Shown: positions 1 through 7,590 of the stretch, one piece after another | Layout: each line of letters opens with the position of its first letter | How positions within the stretch are numbered: the stretch's first letter is position 1 | Made by a program: the position numbers and the translations under genes | Source: Metapseudomonas boanensis | GTDB taxonomy: Bacteria > Pseudomonadota > Gammaproteobacteria > Pseudomonadales > Pseudomonadaceae | Direction of reading: 5' to 3' | NCBI RefSeq assembly: GCF_018704125.1 | Contig: NZ_JAGTIS010000006.1 | Location: 1-64,000, forward strand | DNA length: 64,000 bases | The notes under the pieces: model-generated | Database searches by the model: none | What the model was told of the DNA's origin: nothing | What the model saw: only the letters and a program-made list of their open reading frames with translations

Positions 1-57
1 AGCAAATACAAGGAAACCGCCCGCGGTGGCCTCGCCGTGAACATCATCGAATGCTGA
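1..57 (+). CDS. sdaA: L-serine ammonia-lyase, C-terminal end (partial)
   Basis: Only the last 18 codons and the stop are in the window. They read ...ARGGLAVNIIEC, which matches the conserved C-terminus of the single-chain iron-sulfur L-serine dehydratases (serine to pyruvate and ammonia); the terminal Cys is a family hallmark. The next gene is gcvT, and Pseudomonas commonly encodes glycine-cleavage genes, glyA and sdaA together, so this is probably the tail of a gcv-glyA-sdaA-gcvT cluster that turns glycine into serine and then pyruvate. The call rests on this short tail and the context. Confidence 0.8.
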   Translation, partial: SKYKETARGGLAVNIIEC

Positions 58-60
58 TAC

Positions 61-168
61 CTCCCCTCTCCCATTGGGAGAGGGGCCGGGAGTGAAGGCC
101 AGCCCAGTCTCGCTCCCGGCATCCCTCATCCGGCCCAAGGGCCACCTTCTCCCTGGGGGAGAAGGGAA
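61..168. repeat. Intergenic hairpin repeat
   Basis: The sdaA-gcvT spacer contains two strong inverted repeats. One has 11-base perfect arms, CCCCTCTCCCA and its complement, at 64-74 and 76-86. The other has 9-base arms, CCTTCTCCC and GGGAGAAGG, at 145-153 and 157-165. A GGCCC..GGGCC element lies between them. This looks like a dispersed extragenic repeat of pseudomonads rather than a simple terminator, since there is no T-run. Confidence 0.6.
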
Positions 169-189
169 CAACCAGATCGGAGCTTATAC

Positions 190-1311
190 ATGACCACTGA
201 AATCCTCGCCAAAACCCCGCTGCACGCCCTGCACCTCGAACTCGGTGCGCGCATGGTGCCTTTCGCCGGCTACGACATGCCGGTGCAGTACCCGCTCGGC
301 GTGCTCAAGGAGCACCTGCACACCCGCGAGCAGGCCGGCCTGTTCGACGTCTCGCACATGGGCCAGATCATCCTGCGTGGCGAGCATGCTGCCCGGGCCC
401 TGGAAAGTCTGGTGCCGGTCGATATCGTCGACCTGCCAGCGGGTATGCAGCGCTATGCACTGTTCACCAACGCCGAAGGCGGCATCCTCGACGACCTGAT
501 GGTGGCCAACGCCGGTGACCATCTGTTCGTGGTGGTCAACGCTGCCTGCAAAGAGCAGGATCTGGTGCACCTCAAGCAACACCTGGAAGGGCAGTGCGAG
601 GTGGAGTCGCTGTTCGAATCCCGCGCGCTGCTGGCCCTGCAAGGGCCGAAGGCCGCCGAGGTACTGGGCCGCCTGGCACCAGAAGTGAAGGCCATGACCT
701 TCATGCAGTTCACCACCTTGGAGTTGCTGGGCGCGCCGTGCTACGTCAGCCGCTCCGGCTACACCGGCGAAGACGGCTATGAGATATCCGTGCCAGTCGA
801 GCAGGCCGAAACCCTCGCCCGCGCGCTGTTGGCCGAGCCGGAAGTGCAGGCCATCGGCCTTGGCGCCCGTGACTCACTGCGCCTGGAAGCCGGCCTGTGC
901 CTCTATGGCCATGACATGAGCACCGCCACCACGCCGATCGAAGCCAGCCTGGGCTGGGCCATCTCCAAGGCGCGCCGCATCGACGGCCTGCGTGCCGGTG
1001 GCTTCCCCGGTGCAGAGCGCATCTTTGCGCAGCAGCAGGAGGGCGTCGCCAGCAAGCGCGTTGGCCTGCTGCCCAGCGGACGCGCACCGGTGCGCGAGGG
1101 TACCCAGATCGTCAACGCCGAGCAGCAGGTGATCGGCGAAGTCACCAGCGGCGGCTTCGGTCCCAGTCTGGGCGGTCCGCTGGCGATGGGTTACCTGGAC
1201 AGCCGCTACACCGCGTTGGAGACCGAAATCTTCGCCCTGGTGCGCGGCAAGCCGGTGCCTATGCGCGTGGTCAAGACGCCCTTCGTGCCGCAGCGTTACT
1301 ACCGCGGCTGA
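190..1311 (+). CDS. gcvT: Glycine cleavage system aminomethyltransferase (T protein)
   Basis: This cytosolic enzyme transfers the aminomethyl carbon from lipoylated H protein to tetrahydrofolate, giving 5,10-methylene-THF and ammonia. The product is 373 residues, a normal family length. It has the conserved GGILDDLM region near residues 97-104, where the family's catalytic Asp lies, and the GYTGEDGYE segment near 190-199 that lines the folate site. The ATG at 190 follows the hairpin repeat. sdaA lies upstream and lipA downstream; LipA makes the lipoyl group that the glycine cleavage H protein needs, so the two neighbours are functionally linked. Confidence 0.95.
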   Translation: MTTEILAKTPLHALHLELGARMVPFAGYDMPVQYPLGVLKEHLHTREQAGLFDVSHMGQIILRGEHAARALESLVPVDIVDLPAGMQRYALFTNAEGGILDDLMVANAGDHLFVVVNAACKEQDLVHLKQHLEGQCEVESLFESRALLALQGPKAAEVLGRLAPEVKAMTFMQFTTLELLGAPCYVSRSGYTGEDGYEISVPVEQAETLARALLAEPEVQAIGLGARDSLRLEAGLCLYGHDMSTATTPIEASLGWAISKARRIDGLRAGGFPGAERIFAQQQEGVASKRVGLLPSGRAPVREGTQIVNAEQQVIGEVTSGGFGPSLGGPLAMGYLDSRYTALETEIFALVRGKPVPMRVVKTPFVPQRYYRG

Positions 1312-1330
1312 TATTCCACCCACGACCCGG

Positions 1331-1407
1331 TAGGAGCGAGCTTGCTCGCGAAAAGGACTTCGTGCTTGCGATCGCGAGCAAGAACTAGGCGTCCCCCTCG
1401 CTCCTAC
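1331..1407. repeat. REP pair (inverted)
   Basis: The gcvT-lipA spacer holds a REP-type unit, TAGGAGCGAGCTTGCTCGCG, at 1331-1350 and an opposing copy of its elements (CGCGAGCAAGAAC...CTCGCTCCTA) ending at 1407. Together they form a BIME-like inverted pair. Related units occur at 2501-2525 and 32641-32706. Such elements are typical of intergenic Pseudomonas DNA and are spread by RAYT-type transposases; no RAYT gene is seen here. Confidence 0.75.
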
Positions 1408-1443
1408 ACCCCCAGACAATCCTCTTTCTAGCGGGGCGAGATC

Positions 1444-2406
1444 ATGAGTTCGACACAGACAGGCAAGATCGAAGTGGGCGTCAAACTGCGCGGTGCCGAG
1501 AAGGTGGCGCGCATTCCGGTGAAGATCATTCCCACCGAGGATGTACCGCGCAAACCCGACTGGATCCGCGTGGAAATCGCGGCCTCGCCCGAGGTGTCGC
1601 GCATCAAGCAACTGCTGCGCAAGCACAAGCTGCACAGCGTCTGCGAAGAAGCCTCCTGCCCGAACCTGGGCGAGTGCTTCTCCGGCGGCACCGCGACCTT
1701 CATGATCATGGGCGACATCTGCACCCGTCGCTGCCCCTTTTGCGACGTCGGCCACGGCCGGCCGAAGCCGCTGGATGCGGACGAGCCAAAGAACCTCGCG
1801 GTGGCCATCGCCGACCTGCGCCTGAAGTACGTGGTGATCACCTCGGTGGACCGCGACGACCTGCGCGACGGCGGTGCCCAGCACTTCGTCGACTGCCTGC
1901 GGGAAATCCGCAAGTTGTCTCCGGGCATCCAGCTGGAGACCCTGGTGCCGGACTATCGCGGGCGCATGGACGTGGCCCTGGCGATCACCGAGCAGGAGCC
2001 GCCGGATGTGTTCAACCACAACCTGGAAACCGTGCCGCGCCTGTACAAGGCGGTGCGTCCGGGCTCGGACTTCGAGTGGTCGCTGGACCTCTTGCAGAAC
2101 TTCAAGCAGCGCGTGCCGCACGTGCCGACCAAGTCCGGGCTGATGCTCGGCCTGGGCGAGACCGACGAGGAGGTGATCGAGGTCATGCAGCGCATGCGCG
2201 AGCACGAGATCGACATGCTCACCCTCGGCCAGTACCTGCAGCCGTCGCGCAACCACCTGCCGGTGCAGCGCTTCGTGCATCCGGACACCTTCGCCTGGCT
2301 CGCCGAGCAGGGCGCTGAGATGGGCTTCAAGAACGTCGCCGCAGGCCCCTTGGTACGTTCCTCGTACCATGCCGACCAGCAGGCACATGGCGGGAAGATC
2401 AGCTGA
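1444..2406 (+). CDS. lipA: Lipoyl synthase
   Basis: This radical-SAM enzyme inserts two sulfur atoms into octanoyl-E2 or octanoyl-GcvH to make the lipoyl cofactor. The 320-residue product has the auxiliary-cluster motif [12 protein letters not shown] (about residues 66-77), the radical-SAM CxxxCxxC motif in [10 protein letters not shown] (about 93-102) and the C-terminal RSSYHA motif (about 305) that binds the auxiliary cluster. The ATG at 1444 is preceded by GGGGCGAGATC. No lipB is adjacent, and the gene follows gcvT, so it may be a second lipA dedicated to glycine cleavage; that part is inference. Confidence 0.95.
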   Translation: MSSTQTGKIEVGVKLRGAEKVARIPVKIIPTEDVPRKPDWIRVEIAASPEVSRIKQLLRKHKLHSVCEEASCPNLGECFSGGTATFMIMGDICTRRCPFCDVGHGRPKPLDADEPKNLAVAIADLRLKYVVITSVDRDDLRDGGAQHFVDCLREIRKLSPGIQLETLVPDYRGRMDVALAITEQEPPDVFNHNLETVPRLYKAVRPGSDFEWSLDLLQNFKQRVPHVPTKSGLMLGLGETDEEVIEVMQRMREHEIDMLTLGQYLQPSRNHLPVQRFVHPDTFAWLAEQGAEMGFKNVAAGPLVRSSYHADQQAHGGKIS

Positions 2407-2415
2407 TCTTGCCAT

Positions 2416-2443
2416 CAAAAAGGCGACCGTCGGGTCGCCTTTT
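2416..2443 (+). terminator. Intrinsic terminator after lipA
   Basis: An AAAAAGGCGACC arm, a GTCG loop and the complementary GGTCGCCTTTT arm form a G+C-rich hairpin with a T-run, starting about 10 bases after the lipA stop. Confidence 0.85.
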
Positions 2444-2500
2444 GGGTTTTGGATGCTTGCTCAGAGAGTGGGCCTTGCAAACTGAGCAGATGCCGCACCC

Positions 2501-2525
2501 GTAGGCGCGAGATTGCTCGCGAATG
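2501..2525. repeat. Single REP unit
   Basis: GTAGGCGCGAGATTGCTCGC is a diverged single copy of the REP element found at 1331 and 32641. No opposing partner is evident. Confidence 0.55.
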
Positions 2526-2622
2526 CACCTCGTTAGCCAGCACGGGGTTACCCTGCCCATAGTCCAAAGCCCATCGAGCGCCTGCTCTGCAGTAGATCGA
2601 ACCGTCAGGCTCCACGGGCCAA

Positions 2623-2659
2623 ATGAAAAGCCCTCCGCGCAGGCCGGCTGCGGGAGGGC
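2623..2659 (-). terminator. Intrinsic terminator for the 43-residue protein gene
   Basis: Read on the minus strand, GCCCTCCCGC and GCGCGGAGGGC pair around AGCCGGCCT and are followed by TTTTCATTT. The structure begins about 20 bases after the stop codon of the small minus-strand gene and supports that gene being real. Confidence 0.7.
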
Positions 2660-2680
2660 GTCTTGCTGTATGACTGGAGC

Positions 2681-2812
2681 CTATGGATTAGCGGCGTGGC
2701 TGCCAAGCAAGGTTGAGCCGGTTTTCTTGGCCCGCTTGGCCAGACGCTTTTCATGGGCGGTTTTCATAGGCTTCTTCTTCGCCTGCTTTTTTGCATCGAG
2801 ACCTTTGCTCAT
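2681..2812 (-). CDS. Small lysine-rich protein, 43 residues
   Basis: A 43-codon frame starts at an ATG at 2812, preceded by a perfect GGAGGT Shine-Dalgarno with 6-base spacing. The product begins MSKGLDAKKQAKKKPMKT and continues with more Lys/Arg/Ala residues. It is strongly basic, with no hydrophobic segment and no cysteine. A terminator sits directly downstream. The composition recalls small basic nucleic-acid-associated or ribosome-associated proteins, but I do not recognise the family and assign no function. It stands alone between the lipA terminator and the phosphatase gene. Evidence for the gene (ribosome site, terminator, clean basic composition) is better than evidence for any role. 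Confidence 0.7.
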   Translation of the reverse strand: MSKGLDAKKQAKKKPMKTAHEKRLAKRAKKTGSTLLGSHAANP

Positions 2813-3130
2813 GATCTTGACCTCCGAGGGTGGGTAGATGGATCAGCGCATCCCTGCTTTGGTGCGCTCAATGGCCATTACCACCTCCTGGGCTGCACGA
2901 GCCTGTCGCTGGGGGAAACCGATGAGGAAAGCATAGACTGGAAGCGGCAGCGCGTGGGGCCATGACGGCTTTCCCGATCAAATCCTCGACTGCTTAACAC
3001 TTCCGACGCAAAGCCGCGTCGGGTGATGACAGCTCCTGGCGGCGGTCGCATCATTCGCTGCTGTTGCTGGCCTTTCCCTCGTGACCGCGCGCAGCCCCGG
3101 CAACCGACCCTTCCATCAGCAGAGAATCGC
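2813..3130. other. Intergenic region, 318 bp
   Basis: This is the divergent promoter region between the small basic protein gene (minus) and the phosphatase gene (plus). Open frames crossing it do not look like proteins. I see no clear operator or RNA gene. Confidence 0.5.
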
Positions 3131-3928
3131 ATGCCACCGACGCACACCGAGGATTTCCTGGTCTACGCGGCGCAATCCGTGCCGGGCCGGGTCCGTGAGC
3201 ACAACGAGGACGCTGTGCTCTGCGCGCCTGGGCTCGGCCTGTGGGCCGTAGCCGATGGCATGGGCGGCCACCAGCGCGGCGAGGTCGCCAGCGCCCTGGC
3301 AATCGAAACCTTGCAGCAGGCGACAGCGCAGGGCAGCGAGCTGGAAGTGGCGGTGCAGGCGGCCCATCAGGCAATCCTTGATAGCGCAGCAGCGGGTCAG
3401 GATGGTCGCCGAGGGATGGGGTCCACCCTGGTGGCGGTGAAGTTCACAGGGGCGATGTTCGAACTCGCCTGGGTCGGCGACAGCCGCGCCTATCGGGTCG
3501 GCGCCGACAGCATCAGTCCGCTGACGCGTGACCACAGCTGGGTGCAAGCCATGGTCGATGCCGGGCAGATGACCCGCGAAGAGGCACGCAGCCACCCCCG
3601 GCGGAATGTCATCACCCAGTGCCTCGGCCAGGAACAACAAGCCCTGGAGGTAGGGCTGCTGCGTTCGACGCTGGCGCCGGGCGAATTGCTCCTCTTGTGC
3701 AGCGACGGGCTGACGGGCGAACTGGACGACGGGGTGATCCAGCAGCTCTGCGCCAGCGCCGCAACCCTGGACGAACTGGTTGCGCAATTGGTCGAGCAGG
3801 CTTGCCAGGCCGGCGGCAGGGACAACATCTCCTGCATCGTGCTGGGCTTGGCCTTGCCGCGGGTGACAGCCGTCGCCAGCCCGCCGCGCAGTTTTCTCAG
3901 CAAGCTCCTAAAACCCCTCAGACACTGA
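3131..3928 (+). CDS. PP2C-family Ser/Thr protein phosphatase
   Basis: This is a 265-residue metal-dependent PP2C phosphatase with all core motifs: REHNED (22-27), VADGMGGH (40-47, with metal-binding Asp42), GSTL, WVGDSRAY, SDGL (about 191-194) and GGRDN (about 229-233). An upstream in-frame ATG at 3023 exists, but the PP2C fold begins just after the ATG at 3131, so I use that start; its ribosome site is weak. The gene lies 15 bases before a Hanks-type kinase gene, the usual kinase/phosphatase pairing (as in PpkA/PppA and Stk1/Stp1 of P. aeruginosa). It is expected to reverse the kinase's phosphorylations in the cytosol. A type VI secretion role is not supported, because no secretion genes are adjacent. 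Confidence 0.9.
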   Translation: MPPTHTEDFLVYAAQSVPGRVREHNEDAVLCAPGLGLWAVADGMGGHQRGEVASALAIETLQQATAQGSELEVAVQAAHQAILDSAAAGQDGRRGMGSTLVAVKFTGAMFELAWVGDSRAYRVGADSISPLTRDHSWVQAMVDAGQMTREEARSHPRRNVITQCLGQEQQALEVGLLRSTLAPGELLLLCSDGLTGELDDGVIQQLCASAATLDELVAQLVEQACQAGGRDNISCIVLGLALPRVTAVASPPRSFLSKLLKPLRH

Positions 3929-3943
3929 ATTCCCTGGTTCCCT

Positions 3944-5464
3944 ATGAACGATGATCTGCTTGATATACCCGGCTACACCGTGCACGGCCTGTTGGGCAAG
4001 GGCGGCATGGCCGAGGTCTACCTGGCGACGCAGGAGTCCTTGAATCGCAAGGTGGCGATCAAGGTCCTGCAGGAAATGAATGACGAGGCGTTCAGCAAGC
4101 GCTTCGTCAAGGAAGGACGCCTCGTCGCCTCGCTGCATCACCCCTCGATCGTCACCATCCACGATATCGGCCGTCTGGACGATGGACGCTACTACCTGGC
4201 CATGGAGTACCTCTCCGGGGGCGACCTGGGCCAGTACAAGGGCCAGCGGCTGGAGCCGCAGCGTGCCCTGACCATCGTCGGGCAGATCGCCAGTGCGCTG
4301 GTCGTGGTGCACGACAAGGGGCTGGTACACCGGGACATCAAACCGGCCAACATCCTCTTTTGTGACGACGGCACGGCCGTGCTCACCGATTTCGGCATCG
4401 CCAAAGAGCTGGAACTGGACAGCGAGCTGACCCAGTTCAACGTCGCCGTCGGCAGCCCGGCCTACAGCAGCCCGGAGCAGACGCAGTGCCAGCCGTTGGA
4501 TGCGCGCAGCGACATCTACAGCCTGGGCGTCATCCTTCTGGAACTGCTCGGTGGGACGAACCCCTTCCGTGGCGAAAGCTACACCCAGACGCTGATGAAC
4601 CATGTGCAACTGGAGCCGCCAGCCCTGCCGGAGCACCTCAGCCAATACCAGCACCTGCTGGACCGCATGCTGGCCAAGGACCCGGACGAGCGCTTCGCCG
4701 ATTGCCGAGTACTGCTAGCGAGCCTGCCTGAGCTGAGCGACACGGAACTGGACCATACGCGCATCATCCCGGCGCTGCCGTTGCAGCGGCCCGCCGGACG
4801 GCGCGTCTACAAGGGCGTGCTGTGGGGCCTGCTCGGCGTGCTGCTGGTGACGCTCTCCGCTGGAGGAGGCTATTACGTTGTCCTGCAGATGAAGATCGCC
4901 GACTTCCTCGAGCTCGGCGAGCTGCGCCTGGCCGAAGGCCGGCTGGTGGAGCCGGCCCAGGACAACGCCGACTACTTCTTCCGTCAGGCGCTGAAGCTCG
5001 ACGAAGACAACGCCGAGGCCGAGTCCGGCCTGCAGCGCGTGCTCGCCGCGCGCATCACCAATAGCCTGGCACTGGCCGCGCAGCGCTTCACCGAAGGTCA
5101 CCTGCTGCAGCCCGAACAGGACAGCGCGGTTTTCCATTACTACCAGGTGCTGGAATGGGCACCGGGCAACGAGCAAGCGTTGGCCGGCCTGCAGCAGGTG
5201 GTGCAGCGCTTCATCGACCTCAGTGAAGGCGCCTACCGCCAGCGCGAATTCACCCTGGCCCTGGAGTACATCAAAGGCGGCCTGGTCGTGCAGCCCGACA
5301 ACGAGACCCTGCTGAAGCTCCAGGCCACCCACGAGCAGCGGGTGCGCAAGGCACAGGCGGCCCGTCGTGCCGTGGCGAAGCGTGCAACCGCTGCCCCCGC
5401 GCGCCAAGAGGCAAAGCAGGAGAACCCGATCAAGCGGATGTGGAACAACCTTTTTGGAAACTGA
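3944..5464 (+). CDS. Membrane Hanks-type Ser/Thr kinase with periplasmic repeats
   Basis: The 506-residue protein has a cytosolic kinase domain (about 10-265): glycine loop GKGGMAEV (18-25), ATP-binding Lys40, catalytic HRDIKPAN (H129-D131) and Mg-binding DFG (from Asp149), so it should be active. One transmembrane helix lies at about 292-314. The C-terminal part contains two or three similar repeats of about 50 residues, each with an LxEGxLxxPxxD-type segment and an acidic A-x-GL end. They resemble TPR-like sensor repeats and are predicted to be periplasmic. The gene lies between the PP2C and FHA genes, forming a write-erase-read set. The signal sensed is unknown. The Lys/Ala/Arg-rich tail after about 470 is low complexity. 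Confidence 0.9.
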   Translation: MNDDLLDIPGYTVHGLLGKGGMAEVYLATQESLNRKVAIKVLQEMNDEAFSKRFVKEGRLVASLHHPSIVTIHDIGRLDDGRYYLAMEYLSGGDLGQYKGQRLEPQRALTIVGQIASALVVVHDKGLVHRDIKPANILFCDDGTAVLTDFGIAKELELDSELTQFNVAVGSPAYSSPEQTQCQPLDARSDIYSLGVILLELLGGTNPFRGESYTQTLMNHVQLEPPALPEHLSQYQHLLDRMLAKDPDERFADCRVLLASLPELSDTELDHTRIIPALPLQRPAGRRVYKGVLWGLLGVLLVTLSAGGGYYVVLQMKIADFLELGELRLAEGRLVEPAQDNADYFFRQALKLDEDNAEAESGLQRVLAARITNSLALAAQRFTEGHLLQPEQDSAVFHYYQVLEWAPGNEQALAGLQQVVQRFIDLSEGAYRQREFTLALEYIKGGLVVQPDNETLLKLQATHEQRVRKAQAARRAVAKRATAAPARQEAKQENPIKRMWNNLFGN

Positions 5465-5531
5465 AGTCTGATCGCCAATGGGGCAGGCGGCCGCTGGCCA
5501 GGCCTGGCACAACCTTTCCAAGGATACCTAC

Positions 5532-6383
5532 ATGCTCAGGATTCATTTTGCCGACAACCGCCACGCGCCCATCTGGCTGGCGGACGAGCGCTTCACCATT
5601 GGCCAGGACAGCCGCAACAGCCTGGTGTTGACGGAAGCAGACGTGAGTCCCTTCCATGCGGAAATCCGCCAGGATCATGGCCAGTACTACCTGAGCGATT
5701 GTGGTTCTCCGGGCGGCACCTACGTCAACGGCGAGCGTGTCGGGGCGCGCTTCCAGTTGCGCTCGGACGACCGGGTGCGCATCGGCGGCATGGAACTGCT
5801 GCTGGTCGACCCGGCGAAGGTCAGGCCCAAGGCCGCGGCGGTTGCGCGCTGGTTCCTGCAGGTGATCAAGGGGGAGCATGAAGGGCAGAAGTACCACGTC
5901 ACCGGTTCGATGACCTTCGGCCGTTCGGTGAAGTGCGAACTGGTCTTCAGCGACCTGGAATTGTCGCGGCGCCATTGCGAGTTCTTCCTCAAGGACGATG
6001 TGCTCGAGGTCAAAGACCTGGCCTCCGCCAATGGCGTCTTCGTCAACCAGCAGAAGGTCAGCACCGCCGTGCTGCAGCCCGGTGACCAGGTGCGCATGGG
6101 GTCAGTGACGCTGCTGGTGATCGGTCCCAGGGTGGCGGCACCCCAGGCGGTGGATGAAGACGCCACCGTCTTCATGCGCGCAGTTGACTTGCCTGCGTCG
6201 AAACCGCTCGTGTCCACGCCTGCTAATAAGGCTTCGATGGCCAACCCACTGCGGGCTGCCGCAACGCAGAGTCACGCGACGCCGGTAGCCGAGGCGAGGC
6301 CATCACCCAACAGGCTGTTGCTGGGTGTGTTGGCTCTGGTGGTTGCCGTAGCCGGCGCGGTGGCGGCGAAAACCATGCTCTGA
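5532..6383 (+). CDS. Double FHA-domain protein with C-terminal membrane helix
   Basis: The 283-residue product has two forkhead-associated (phosphothreonine-binding) domains. The first spans about 18-85 (FTIGQDSRNSLVL, SPFHAEI, GTYVNG) and the second about 130-210 (FGRSVKCELVFSD, LSRRHCEF, NGVFVN). An Ala/Pro-rich linker and a hydrophobic C-terminal helix (about 263-281) follow, suggesting a tail-anchored protein. I chose the ATG at 5532, which has AAGGA about 8 bases upstream and begins directly with the FHA strand; longer in-frame starts add an unlikely leader. It follows the kinase by 67 bases and is the likely reader of kinase-phosphorylated threonines. Confidence 0.88.
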   Translation: MLRIHFADNRHAPIWLADERFTIGQDSRNSLVLTEADVSPFHAEIRQDHGQYYLSDCGSPGGTYVNGERVGARFQLRSDDRVRIGGMELLLVDPAKVRPKAAAVARWFLQVIKGEHEGQKYHVTGSMTFGRSVKCELVFSDLELSRRHCEFFLKDDVLEVKDLASANGVFVNQQKVSTAVLQPGDQVRMGSVTLLVIGPRVAAPQAVDEDATVFMRAVDLPASKPLVSTPANKASMANPLRAAATQSHATPVAEARPSPNRLLLGVLALVVAVAGAVAAKTML

Positions 6384-6432
6384 TGCCCTGAAGCAGGACC
6401 CGGCACGATACTTGGGTAGCCCTGGCCAGGTG

Positions 6433-7023
6433 TCAGGCTGAAACCTTGAACACTTCCGCCAGGTGCTGCTCGTAGCGGGTGACGTCCGCTGCGATGGCTG
6501 GGCGCTTCATCACGTCCACGCTGAGGAAGGTCGGCAGGGCGGTCATGCCGAGAAACTGGTTGGCCTTGTGGAAGGGGAAGTACACCGCATCCACGCCTTT
6601 CCCCTCGAAGAAGTCAGTCGGATCGTCGAAGGCTTGCTGCGGCGCGTTCCAGGTGGCCGAAATCATGTATTGCTTACCGTGCAACAGGCCGCCGCTGCCG
6701 TACTTCTGCGATGCATCCGAGCGGGTGCGGCCGTCGTTGGCGTAGAGGCTGCCGTGGCCAGCGGTGAAGACTTCGTCCAGGTATTGCTTCACCGTCCAGG
6801 GGGCACCCATCCACCAGCCCGGCATCTGGTAGATCACCGCATCGGCCCAGCGGATCTTCTGGACTTCTTCGGCGATGTCATAGCCAGCGTCGACCTGGGT
6901 TTCCTTCACGTCGAAACCTGCCCGGTCGAGGAAGGCAAGAGCCGCTTCGTGCAGGGTGGCGTTATAGCGACCATCGGAGTGGGCGAATTGTTTGCCGCCG
7001 TTGATCAGCAGAACCTTTTTCAT
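6433..7023 (-). CDS. mdaB: NAD(P)H:quinone oxidoreductase, MdaB-like
   Basis: This is a 196-residue flavodoxin-fold enzyme beginning MKKVLLINGGKQF with conserved YQMPGWWMGAPWTVKQY and GKQYMISATWNAP segments, characteristic of the MdaB branch of NAD(P)H quinone reductases (two-electron reduction of quinones, FAD or FMN dependent). The start at 7023 has TGAGG upstream; a longer frame beginning at 7098 is rejected because family homology starts at MKKVLL. It is divergent from an antibiotic-biosynthesis-monooxygenase-fold gene, echoing the E. coli mdaB-ygiN pair proposed to cycle quinones. Cytosolic. Confidence 0.88.
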   Translation of the reverse strand: MKKVLLINGGKQFAHSDGRYNATLHEAALAFLDRAGFDVKETQVDAGYDIAEEVQKIRWADAVIYQMPGWWMGAPWTVKQYLDEVFTAGHGSLYANDGRTRSDASQKYGSGGLLHGKQYMISATWNAPQQAFDDPTDFFEGKGVDAVYFPFHKANQFLGMTALPTFLSVDVMKRPAIAADVTRYEQHLAEVFKVSA

Positions 7024-7183
7024 GGCGAATGCCTCAGCAATTTGGGATGGCGGCAGACTACCGGGCGAGTCGTCACGGAAACACCGGCGGTGGTGCAAAT
7101 GATATTTGCCTGAAAGTCATGAATGGTTGCCGAGCCTTGCGATAACGTGGTCAATCTCAAAGCCACCATCAGGACTCCGCATC

Positions 7184-7498
7184 ATGAGTACGCCATATGG
7201 ATTCATCCTCCATGCCCACACCAAGCCGGAAAAAGCCGATGAGTTCGAGGCACTGTTCCGCGCCTATGTCGAGCCAAGCCGGACCGAAGAGGGTTGCATC
7301 GAGTACCACATGCTGCGTGATGTGCAGGACCCGACGCTGTTCATTTTCTATGAGGTCTGGCAGTCCCGGGCACATCTGGAAGTCCACTCCGCGCTGCCAC
7401 ATATGCGCCGTTTCCATGAAAACCGCATGGACTACCTGCGGCAGGATTTCGAGATTCACGAGGTCGAGATGCTGAGCCGGTCATCCGCCACGGCTTGA
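7184..7498 (+). CDS. ABM-fold monooxygenase, YgiN-like
   Basis: This is a 104-residue single-domain protein of the antibiotic biosynthesis monooxygenase superfamily. Features are the conserved GFILHAHTKPEKADEFEALF start, the EEGCIEYHMLRD strand, LFIFYEVW and the HMRRFHEN helix. Such proteins (YgiN, HmoA relatives) act on quinols or aromatic rings without a cofactor. The ATG at 7184 begins the fold; upstream in-frame codons are not homologous. It is divergent from the MdaB-like reductase with a 160-bp shared promoter region, which supports a joint role in quinone redox protection. The substrate is not predictable. Confidence 0.82.
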   Translation: MSTPYGFILHAHTKPEKADEFEALFRAYVEPSRTEEGCIEYHMLRDVQDPTLFIFYEVWQSRAHLEVHSALPHMRRFHENRMDYLRQDFEIHEVEMLSRSSATA

Positions 7499-7590
7499 GG
7501 CCATTCAGTAGCGTGGACCGTGCGCACCAGACGAGGGCTACGAGTCTGGCGCGCCGTTGATGCGAGCAGCGCACCCTGCGTGGGGTTGCG

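Noticed and set aside
874-2418. Long minus-strand frame across gcvT and lipA
   Set aside because: High-GC shadow of two certain genes; composition is His/Arg/Gln-rich and shows no family motif.
3131-6383. Type VI secretion function for the kinase-phosphatase-FHA set
   Set aside because: No T6SS structural genes lie nearby, and the kinase has its own periplasmic sensor; the effector at 44783 is far away.
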